NCBI GenBank assembly: GCA_021203665.1
Contig: JAJQAT010000060.1
Location: 1 to 21,413, forward strand
Source: Bacillota bacterium
GTDB lineage: Bacteria; Bacillota; Clostridia; UBA1381
Direction of reading: 5' to 3'
Length of the DNA: 21,413 nucleotides
Shown in pieces: positions 1-7,500 of the stretch. The position numbers and the translations under genes were made by a program. The notes under the pieces are model-generated. The model searched no databases, had not been told where the DNA came from, and was given only the letters and a program-made list of their open reading frames with translations. Positions within the stretch are counted from its first letter, which is position 1; every line of letters starts with the position of its first letter.

Positions 1-36
1 TATAACATATATTTTCGGTTTTGTCTACTGTATATT

Positions 37-1248
37 TTACAAAATTGCTTTAATTTTTTCCATTGCTTTTATGGTATTTTCCTTAGTAGAGAACGCTGTC
101 AGTCTTATATATCCCTCTCCGCTCGGTCCGAATCCCGCACCCGGAGTTGTTACCACATTTGCCTCCTCAAGCAGCTTATCAAAGAAATCCCAAGACTTCA
201 TACCGTTCGGCGTCTTCGCCCAGATATACGGAGCGTTTTCGCCGCCGTACACGCTTAGTCCAGCCTCCGTGAGCGCCTCGCGGATAATTTTCGCGTTTTC
301 AAGATAATACGCGATAGCGTCCCTTGTCTGCTTATATCCCTCGTCGGAATAAACAGCCGCCGCAGCCTTTTGAATTATATACGGCACGCCGTTGAACTTT
401 GTGCATTGACGTCTGTTCCAAAGACCGTTAAGCTCAACTCCGTCAAGCTTTAATTCGTGCGGCACCACCGTGTAAGCGCATCTTGTGCCGGTAAATCCGG
501 CGGTCTTTGAAAAGCTGCGGAATTCAATGGCAACCTCCTTCGCGCCCTCGATTTCGTATATACTGTGAGGCACGTCGGGATTTGTTATAAACGCCTCATA
601 CGCGCTGTCGTAAAGGATAACCGCGCCGTTTTCCTTGGCGTAGTCTACCCACGGCTTAAGCTGTGCCCTTGTGGCGCTTACGCCCGTCGGGTTATTGGGG
701 AAGCAAAGATAAATCATATCTACCTTTTCCGTCGGGAGCTGCGGCATAAAGCCGTTCTCCTCGGTGCAGGGCATATAATACAGATTTGACCAATGCTCGT
801 TTATGAAGTCGCCGGCTCTGCCCGCCATCGCGTTTGTGTCAACATACACGGGATATACGGGGTCGCATACGGCTACCTTATTATCAACGGAGAAAATATC
901 GCCGATATTTCCGCAGTCCGACTTAGCGCCGTCGGAAACGAATATTTCATCGGCGGCAATATCTATGCCCCTTGCCTGATAATCCTTTTCAACTATTTTT
1001 TCCCTCAAAAAGTCATAGCCCTGCTCGGGTCCGTAGCCGTGGAATCCCTCCGCGGTGCCCATTTCGTCAACCGCCTTGTGCATAGCCTCGATAACGGCGG
1101 GCGCGAGCGGCTTTGTAACGTCGCCGATACCCATTTTTATAACTTCCTTATCGGGATTCGCCGCTGAATACGCGGCAACCTTTTTCGCTATTGTCGAGAA
1201 CAGATAGCTTCCCGGCAGCTTTAAATAATTGTCGTTAATTTTTGCCAT
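37..1248 (-). CDS. dapL: LL-diaminopimelate aminotransferase
   Basis: PLP-dependent class I/II aminotransferase that converts tetrahydrodipicolinate directly to LL-2,6-diaminopimelate with glutamate as amino donor, in the cytoplasm, bypassing the succinylase and acetylase branches of lysine and peptidoglycan precursor synthesis. The 403-residue length is about usual for DapL. Visible fold-type I marks are the N-terminal GIGDVTKPLAP segment (about 40-50), GYGPEQGYDFLR (71-82), FPNNPTG (183-189), Asp214 and Tyr217 in the YDSAYEAF segment, and the PLP lysine Lys248 in SFSKTAGFTGTR. The ATG at 1248 is preceded by AAAGGAT. It lies 25 bases downstream of dapF on the same strand, so the enzyme making LL-DAP sits next to the one epimerising it. 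It is the last gene of the glnA group in view; the first 36 bases of the window show no clear terminator. Confidence in the DapL assignment is high because of the sequence marks and the dapF partner. Confidence 0.95.
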   Translation of the reverse strand: MAKINDNYLKLPGSYLFSTIAKKVAAYSAANPDKEVIKMGIGDVTKPLAPAVIEAMHKAVDEMGTAEGFHGYGPEQGYDFLREKIVEKDYQARGIDIAADEIFVSDGAKSDCGNIGDIFSVDNKVAVCDPVYPVYVDTNAMAGRAGDFINEHWSNLYYMPCTEENGFMPQLPTEKVDMIYLCFPNNPTGVSATRAQLKPWVDYAKENGAVILYDSAYEAFITNPDVPHSIYEIEGAKEVAIEFRSFSKTAGFTGTRCAYTVVPHELKLDGVELNGLWNRRQCTKFNGVPYIIQKAAAAVYSDEGYKQTRDAIAYYLENAKIIREALTEAGLSVYGGENAPYIWAKTPNGMKSWDFFDKLLEEANVVTTPGAGFGPSGEGYIRLTAFSTKENTIKAMEKIKAIL

Positions 1249-1273
1249 TTTTATTTATCCTTTCAAATATAAT

Positions 1274-2116
1274 TTACAGTGTTATTACTCCGTCAAACAC
1301 AAACTTTGCCGGACCGGTCATATATACCTTATTTTCGGTCTTGTCCCAGCGTATGTGAAGCGTTCCGCCGAGAAGCACAATATCCGCCTCGTCGTCTGTG
1401 AGATTATTCAGGCTCGCCGCTACAAGGGTCGCGCAGGCGCCGGTGCCGCAGGCAAGAGTTTCGCCCGCTCCTCTTTCCCATACGCGCATTTTTATTGTCC
1501 TTCTGTCAACAATTTGGGCGAACTCGGTATTGATTTTTCTCGGAAACAGCTTATGCGTTTCAAAATCGGGACCGAGCTTTTCTATTTCAAGGCTGTCGGT
1601 ATCGCCGATAAACGTGACCGCGTGCGGATTTCCCATCGACACGCCCGTCACCTTGTACGTTTTGCCTTGAACCTCCACGTCCTCGCTTATAAAACGGTCA
1701 AGCTCGGAATCGATGGGAATATTTTTCGGAACAAGCTCCGGACTTCCCATATTCACGCATACCGTTTCAACCTCGCCGTCCTTCACGTTAAGGTCGAGAA
1801 CCTTAATTCCCGCAAGCGTTTCAAGCGTAATTTGCGTTTTGTCCGTAAGACCTCTGTCATAGACGTACTTGCCAACGCACCGCGTGGCGTTTCCGCACAT
1901 TTCCGCCTGTGAGCCGTCGCTGTTATACATATCCATTCTGAAATCCGCTTTATCGGACGGGCATATAAGCACAAGTCCGTCCGAGCCTATTCCGAAATGC
2001 CTGTCGCTGACAGCCTTCGCTGTGGCATTTATATCCTCCACCTTTTCCTCAAAGCAGTTTACGTATATATAATCGTTTCCCGCTCCGTGCATTTTTGAAA
2101 ATTTAAATGTCTGCAT
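1274..2116 (-). CDS. dapF: Diaminopimelate epimerase
   Basis: Cofactor-independent epimerase that interconverts LL- and meso-diaminopimelate, supplying meso-DAP for peptidoglycan cross-links and for lysine. At 280 residues it is normal for the family. The two-cysteine catalytic pair is present: Cys74 in AEMCGNATRC and Cys223 in ACGTGACATLV, each in the expected glycine-rich surroundings. The N-terminal KMHGAGNDY (8-16) is the usual DapF opening, with Ala where Leu is common. Glu213-Arg-Gly (ERGAGET) is also intact. The ATG at 2116 has GGAGG about 13 bases upstream, a rather long spacing; the next Met (residue 9) would cut into the conserved opening, so the first is preferred. It sits 23 bases after the ANTAR regulator gene and 25 bases before dapL, consistent with one transcript. 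Confidence 0.96.
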   Translation of the reverse strand: MQTFKFSKMHGAGNDYIYVNCFEEKVEDINATAKAVSDRHFGIGSDGLVLICPSDKADFRMDMYNSDGSQAEMCGNATRCVGKYVYDRGLTDKTQITLETLAGIKVLDLNVKDGEVETVCVNMGSPELVPKNIPIDSELDRFISEDVEVQGKTYKVTGVSMGNPHAVTFIGDTDSLEIEKLGPDFETHKLFPRKINTEFAQIVDRRTIKMRVWERGAGETLACGTGACATLVAASLNNLTDDEADIVLLGGTLHIRWDKTENKVYMTGPAKFVFDGVITL

Positions 2117-2139
2117 CTGTTAATATTATCCTCCGTAAA

Positions 2140-2664
2140 TTAAATATTTAATATAGCTCTTGCCGTGTCGATAAATTTGGCGCCTATGTCCATACTGCGT
2201 TTTTGTATAAAACGGTGCGCCTGCTCCTCGGTCATCATATGGTTTTCCATAAGATACGCTTTCGCGTCGTTTATGATTTTCTCCTCCTCCGGCGTCCGCT
2301 TTACTCTGTGCTTTCTGCGTTCTATAATTCCGACAAAGGTTTCTATGGAATTTATCATAGTCTGCCTGTTTACGGGAAGAGTAACAACGAAAATATCCTC
2401 ATTGTATATTTCGTTTTGCCTGTCGGCTTTGACTATGCTCATCAGCTTTTGACCCTCCCGCAGGTCGTCAAAAACATCGTCCGCGACAGCGTCGGGCAGC
2501 TTATAGCCCATTATTATAAGCACCTCGTCAATATCCGCTATGGAACGCAGAAGCTCCGCCTTGGAGTGGCAAACCGTATAAACCTCATAGCCGCTGCCGT
2601 CAAGCATCATTTTTATTTTATCAGCCGTTGTGTCCTTTGAAAATGCCAGTACTACTCGCTCCAC
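2140..2664 (-). CDS. ANTAR-domain regulator with degenerate receiver
   Basis: Putative RNA-binding antitermination regulator of 174 residues. Residues 1-118 resemble a response-regulator receiver fold, but the usual phosphoacceptor Asp is replaced: the IIMGYKLPD stretch has Gly53 where IMDxxLPD is expected. Residues about 120-172 form a typical three-helix ANTAR domain, with the AKAYLMENHMMTEEQAHRFI core and the AMD-like SMDIGAKFIDTA turn. ANTAR proteins such as EutV and NasR bind paired hairpins in nascent RNA and prevent termination; related proteins are often encoded beside glnA in clostridia. The start is a GTG at 2664 preceded by AAGGAGG with about 9 bases spacing. It lies 26 bases after glnA and 23 before dapF. 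With no obvious phosphorylation site it may respond to a ligand or a protein partner, possibly glutamine synthetase itself; that is inference. A terminator-like hairpin in the glnA leader is a candidate target. Confidence 0.88.
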   Translation of the reverse strand: MERVVLAFSKDTTADKIKMMLDGSGYEVYTVCHSKAELLRSIADIDEVLIIMGYKLPDAVADDVFDDLREGQKLMSIVKADRQNEIYNEDIFVVTLPVNRQTMINSIETFVGIIERRKHRVKRTPEEEKIINDAKAYLMENHMMTEEQAHRFIQKRSMDIGAKFIDTARAILNI

Positions 2665-2690
2665 CGCCTGACCCCTCCTTATCGGGAAAT

Positions 2691-4019
2691 TTAATATGCT
2701 ATCAAATATTTTTCAATCTCCCATTGATTTATAGTCTGACGATACTCTCCATATTCCTGTTCTTTTGCTTCAAAATAACTTGCGGCGAATTTTTCTCCCA
2801 AAAGCTCTTTTACAAAATCCGATTTTCTCGCAATTTTTATTGCCTCGTTAAGACTTATCGGAAGACTTTTTATTCCCAGAGATTCTCTCTCCTTGTCTGA
2901 AAGACTGTATATATTTACATCTATGCCCAGCGGCAGCTGCTCGTTGTCCTTTATGCCCCTAAGTCCGGCTTTGAGACACGCCGCCAGCGCGAGATACGGA
3001 TTTGCCGTCGGGTCGGGCGAGCGCAGCTCTATACGCGCGTCCTGACCGTCCTTTACGGACGGCACTCTCAAAAGCAGGCTCCTGTTGCTTTCCGACCACG
3101 ATATATAGCACGGCGCGTCATATCCGGGTGTGAAACGCTTATATGAGTTTACCGTGGGATTGGTAAAGCACGCCATATCCGGCGTATACTTCAGCAGTCC
3201 CGCCGCGAATTTGGCCGCGGTATCCGAAAGCCTTGCCGGATCGCTTTCATTATAGAAAACATTTTTGCCGTCCTTTTTGAGGGACATTGTGAGGTGCATT
3301 CCGCTGCCGCTTACGCTCGCCATAGGCTTTGGCATAAATGTGGCGTGAAGTCCGTTTCTTTTCGCGATTGTTTTCACAACCGTTCTGAAGGTTACTATTC
3401 TGTCCGCCGTCTTTAACGCGTCGTCAGATCTGAACGTAATCTCATGCTGTCCGGGCGCCATTTCGTGGTGGGACGACTCAACCTTATATCCCATCTCCTC
3501 AAGGGTAAGGCATATTTCACGGCGGCAGTTTTCGCCGTTATCCAGCGGGGCAAGGTCAAAATATCCCGCGTTGTCGTGCGGCTCCACGGTGGGATTTCCT
3601 CTTTCGTCCGTGTTAAACAGAAAGAACTCGCATTCGGGACCTACTTCAAAGCTGTAGCCCATTTCCTCCGCCTCTTTTACGGCGTTTTGCAGAATATATC
3701 TCGGGTCGCTTTCCAGCCGTTTGCCGTCGGGCGTGTACACGTCGCATATAAGCCTCGCGACCTTGCCCTGATGCGGTCTCCACGGAAAAATCGAAAATGT
3801 GTCAAGGTCGGGGTGCAAATAAAGGTTGCTGTCCTCAACGCTTACAAATCCCTTTATCGACGAGCCGTCAAACATACACAAATTATTCAGCGCGTCCTCA
3901 AGCTTTGACGTTGTGACCGCCATATTCCGCATAGCTCCGAGCATATCCGTAAATTGCAGACGTATAAACCTTACGTCCTCTTCTTCAACCAAATCAAAAA
4001 TATCCTGTTTTGTCAGCAT
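2691..4019 (-). CDS. glnA: Glutamine synthetase, type I (GSI-alpha-like)
   Basis: ATP-dependent ligation of ammonium to glutamate, the entry of ammonium into metabolism; dodecameric cytoplasmic enzyme. The ATG at 4019 (MLTKQDIF) gives 442 residues, matching the short GSI-alpha class; AAAGGAAAA precedes it. An upstream in-frame Met at 4055 would add 12 atypical residues and lacks a comparable site. Intact motifs, in order: MFDGSSIKGF (49-58), GPECEFFLF, SHHEMAPGQHEI, KPMxxxSGSGMH, NPTVNSYKR, the NRSLLLRVP loop and RSPDPTANPYLAL near the C-terminus. No adenylylation-loop tyrosine region typical of GSI-beta was recognised, so control is probably by feedback and by expression. By eye, the position of Bacillus subtilis Arg62, linked to glutamine feedback, is Ser60 here. 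It heads the operon with the ANTAR regulator, dapF and dapL, and has its own promoter, palindrome and leader hairpin. Confidence 0.96.
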   Translation of the reverse strand: MLTKQDIFDLVEEEDVRFIRLQFTDMLGAMRNMAVTTSKLEDALNNLCMFDGSSIKGFVSVEDSNLYLHPDLDTFSIFPWRPHQGKVARLICDVYTPDGKRLESDPRYILQNAVKEAEEMGYSFEVGPECEFFLFNTDERGNPTVEPHDNAGYFDLAPLDNGENCRREICLTLEEMGYKVESSHHEMAPGQHEITFRSDDALKTADRIVTFRTVVKTIAKRNGLHATFMPKPMASVSGSGMHLTMSLKKDGKNVFYNESDPARLSDTAAKFAAGLLKYTPDMACFTNPTVNSYKRFTPGYDAPCYISWSESNRSLLLRVPSVKDGQDARIELRSPDPTANPYLALAACLKAGLRGIKDNEQLPLGIDVNIYSLSDKERESLGIKSLPISLNEAIKIARKSDFVKELLGEKFAASYFEAKEQEYGEYRQTINQWEIEKYLIAY

Positions 4020-4061
4020 AACGATTTTCCTTTCATTTATAATATCAAAATCCAATACTAT

Positions 4062-4098
4062 AAAAAGGCGCTCCTATCCCTACGGAAGAAACACCTTT
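4062..4098 (-). terminator. Leader hairpin with U-tract before glnA (attenuator candidate)
   Basis: Read on the minus strand, AAAGGTGT pairs with GCGCCTTT (two G-U pairs), continues as TTCT with AGGA, then TCC with GGA around a GTAG tetraloop, with one bulged U. This gives about 15 base pairs, followed by a run of T to 4062. It lies between the glnA promoter and the glnA start, with its 5' arm only about 3 bases after the predicted transcript start. It could stop glnA transcription unless relieved, block read-through from the upstream addBA group, or act as a protective 5' stem. Pairing was done by eye. Confidence 0.7.
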
Positions 4099-4102
4099 GC
4101 TC

Positions 4103-4123
4103 TTTACATTGTAGCACAGTAAA
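4103..4123. promoter_or_regulatory. Operator-like palindrome over the glnA -10 region
   Basis: A 21-base imperfect inverted repeat, TTTAC-nn-TG-nnn-CA-nn-GTAAA, covers the -10 box and start-site region of the glnA promoter. Seven of ten possible pairs match. Its position suits a repressor site, but it does not match a recognised GlnR/TnrA consensus by eye, and the regulator is unknown. Confidence 0.35.
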
Positions 4124-4136
4124 AAAAGTTTGTCAA
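4108..4136 (-). promoter_or_regulatory. Sigma-A-type promoter of glnA
   Basis: TTGACA (4131-4136) and TACAAT (4108-4113) on the minus strand are separated by 17 bases. Predicted transcription starts near 4101, leaving a leader of about 80 bases before the glnA ATG at 4019. Confidence 0.85.
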
Positions 4137-4199
4137 GACTAATCTTTTATTTTTATACTTTTTTTACAGACCCGCAAAGGCATTATATAAGATACGCGT

Positions 4200-4565
4200 T
4201 TATCTCGAGCCCGCGCGGGGCGAATTTGTTGACGAGGGGGAATCCGTCGGCTCGGCGGACGCGGCGGGCGCCGTTTCGGACGGAGTCGGCGCGGCGGTCG
4301 GGCGCGCGTCAAGCTCCGCGTTCAAATCGTCTATCACGGCTTGCATACTTTCAATCTCGTCGTTAAGCTCGCTTATCTGCTGCTTAAGCTGAGTATTCTC
4401 CTGTACCGCGGAGGATATTCTCTCCGCCTCCTCGCCGCCGCCTCCGGCGATGATGCCTATCGCGAACACCGCCGCAAGCAAAATTACTATAACGCACACT
4501 ACGGTAATTATAACCTTTTTGCCCTTTCTTTTCCTGTTCATATTAAAATTACCGTATGACGCCAT
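4200..4565 (-). CDS. Small membrane-anchored coiled-coil protein, unknown function
   Basis: Not recognised as a named family. The 121 residues fall into four parts: a basic N-terminus (MASYGNFNMNRKRKGKK); one hydrophobic segment (about 18-37); a heptad-like coiled coil of about 35 residues (about 46-86, with Leu/Ile spacing as in NTQLKQQISELNDEIESM); and a Pro/Ala/Ser/Thr/Glu-rich low-complexity tail. The predicted topology is a short cytoplasmic end and an extracytoplasmic coil and tail, resembling divisome FtsL/DivIC-type layouts in general form only. The ATG at 4565 is chosen because GAGGTG lies 6 bases upstream; an upstream in-frame GTG at 4574 overlaps that site. It begins 24 bases after addA ends, so it is probably the last gene of the addBA transcript; no clear terminator follows before the glnA promoter. 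The GC-rich tail and lack of recognisable homologues make function a guess. Confidence 0.72.
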   Translation of the reverse strand: MASYGNFNMNRKRKGKKVIITVVCVIVILLAAVFAIGIIAGGGGEEAERISSAVQENTQLKQQISELNDEIESMQAVIDDLNAELDARPTAAPTPSETAPAASAEPTDSPSSTNSPRAGSR

Positions 4566-4589
4566 CACATTCACCTCGTAAAGAAATTA

Positions 4590-7500
4590 TCAATTTAATT
4601 CTACCACACTTTGCGCCGAAAATAAATACAAATATTTATTTTTTATCGATTTTTTTAATATCGTTTCCATGGCTCTTTCATAAAGCTCGAGCTGCTTTTT
4701 ATATCTTGCCGCTACGGCAAGCTGTTCCTCCCTTGTGGAGCATCTGTCGGTTTTGTAGTCCACAAGAGTTATATTGCCGTCCTTATCCTCAAAATACAGG
4801 TCGATAATTCCCTGAACGACAATCCTCTCATCATCATAACCGCTGTCAAGACCGCCGTCATATTCGCGCGCGGATATTTCTATTTCAAACGGACGCTCGC
4901 GGTGCACTCGCTCCGCATTAAGCACCTGTCTGCCCATATTGCTCCTGAAAAAGGCGCATACATTCGCGCAAAGCATATCGATGATTTTATCGTCTGAGGC
5001 AATGTCCCGCTCTATCTGTCCCTCGGCGGCGATTCGCTTTATTTCCTCCGCCGCGAAGCTCTCGTACTCGCTTTCGTCAATCGAGCGCATTTTTTCTATA
5101 TTGATATACGCCATAATCTGATGCTGCGCCGTGCCTATCTGCGCGCCCTGCTTTTCGGTTTGCAAAAACTTAGGCTTGCGAACCATGTATATCGGGTCGT
5201 CCTCGTGAGTATGCTCCATATCCTCCATTTCCTTTATGGCGGTGACGGAGGTTTTTGACGGAATGGCTCCGCTTTCGGAATACTCGTACTTAAATTCAAG
5301 TATTTTCCGTACCAAAGAGCGTATTTCCTCGGGATTTTCAATTACTACATCCTCTTTTTGAGCCTTTGCGCCGCTTTCATGCTCCAGGGACAAAACGATT
5401 TTTTCATACGCGTTCCAGCATTTGCCGTCGGAGCTTACAGCCGGTATTATCCAGTCGGAATATGTTTTCGCGTTTTTCGCGTCGATGAATTTCAGCCTGC
5501 TTTTGCTCTTCTTTTCCTTTAATTCGTCAAGAGCCTTTTCGCAGTCCTCCCTTGTTTTATACGCCTTTGCCGACGTGACAATCAGCTTTTCCTTGGCGCG
5601 CGTCATCGCCACATACATAAGGCGAAGCTCCTCGGAGCGGCTCTCCGCGTCAATTTCCGCCTTGATATATTTATTGAAGATAAGCTTTTTGCAATACATA
5701 TCCTCGTAATTGTAATAATCGATTCCGATACCCATATCCTTATGGAGAAGTATTCTGCCGTCCGCGCCGCTGCCGCCCGCGGCTATTCTCTTTGTTGTGC
5801 GGGCAAGGAACACCACGGGAAATTCAAGTCCCTTGCTCTTGTGTATAGTCATAATTCTGACGACATTGTGACTTTCATTCACAAGTCTCGCGCCGCTTAT
5901 ATCGTCGCTTCGGCTTTCCATACGCTCGATATACCGTATAAAATTAAATATTCCCTTAAAACCCGATTCCTCATACCTTTTGGCGCGCTCATAGAGCAGC
6001 TTCAGATTCGCCTGAGCCTCCTCGCCGCCCTCCAGCGCGCCCATAAAGTCATAAAATCCCGTTTCCTCGTACAGCGTCCATATCAGCGACGCTATAGACT
6101 TGGTTTTAACATATCCTCTCCAACGGTCAAGGTCGTCAAAGAAACGGCGGCACTTATCCTTTAAACGCTTTTCCTTTGCGTTCATATCCGCGCCGTCCTC
6201 TTTATAGTGCTTTACCGCGCCGTAAAAGGAGCCGCCCTTATGCTCCGCTCTGATAAGAGCAAGCTCGTTCTCCGTAAAGCCGCCTATCGGGGAGCGCATA
6301 ACCGCCGTGAGCGGTATATCCTGCATATGATTATTTATGAGCGAAATCAAGGTGAGCATAAGCTTTATCTCGCGGCGTTCAAAATACTCGTCCTTTTGCA
6401 CATAGACCGGAACACCGCGGCTTTCAAGCGTATCGCGCATAACGCCGGCATTCTTTACCGAGCGCATCAGAATAACTATGTCTCGGTACTGTATATCGCG
6501 GTACTCGCCGCCTCCGGCGCTGACTTGAAAACGGCCGTCAATCAATTCGCCTATTCTGTCCGCCACGCACGCCGCCTCCGCCGCCTCGGCGGTGATTTCC
6601 TCATCCGTTTCGGAGCTTTCCTTTACGACGGCGATTTTGTACAATTCGGAATTGTAGCCGTTTTTCCTGTTTTCCGCATTCTCGAGATTTTTGCCGTCAA
6701 TATAGCATTCTCTCTCCGCGCTGCGCTTGAGCGCCTCGCCGTCATCGTATTCGACGTCGCCGACACTGTCCGACATCACCGCGCCGAATACGGCGTTTAT
6801 GCTTTCGAGAACCTCTCGGCGGCTCCTGAAATTCTGGGAAAGCATTATTTTTTTGCCCTGCTTTCCGTCGGCATACAGGCGGCTTTTACCCTTGAACACA
6901 GTCGGGTCGCCGCCGCGGAAGCGGTAAATGCTCTGCTTTAGGTCGCCGACCATAAACATATTTTTATTATCCCTTGAAATAAGCGTGAATATCGCGTCCT
7001 GCAAGCTGTTTGTGTCCTGATACTCGTCTATGAGTATCTCCTCGTATTTTTGCGCGTACTCGCCGCGTATATTTTCGTTATCGCGAAACAGCCTGTAGGT
7101 CAGATGCTCTATATCGGAAAAGGATTTTACGTTCCTTTTTGTTTTCTTCTCCTCGTATTTTTCGGAAAACAGCGTTACAAGCCAAGCAATATCGTCAACC
7201 GCGCGTTTAAGCTCCTCTGAATGTACGCTTTTGTTAAAATCCTCCCTGCTCTCGGACGGAAGAATCATACACTCCTCGCGGAAATCGTCGCGCATATGGT
7301 CGTATTCGCCGTAGAATTTTTGCCACTCCTCGTCGGACGCCTGCTTTTTGGGCGGCACGGTTTTTATCGCGTTGCCGAGAAAGGATTTCTTTTCTATGTA
7401 CCTTTCGCGGAAACCGCAAAAATCCTCCCACGTTTGCGCCTTTTTGAGCGTATGAACCGCCTCGCGGCACATACACACGTTTTTCCATATCTTGCCCCAG

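Noticed and set aside
1229..1912. Long plus-strand open frames opposite dapF and elsewhere, up to 244 codons.
   Set aside because: They lie wholly antisense to well-recognised minus-strand genes, lack ribosome sites and family motifs, and arise from the codon bias of the real genes.
4203..4222. GC-rich palindrome near the end of the small membrane-protein gene as a terminator.
   Set aside because: It lies inside the coding region and no T-run follows it on the minus strand.
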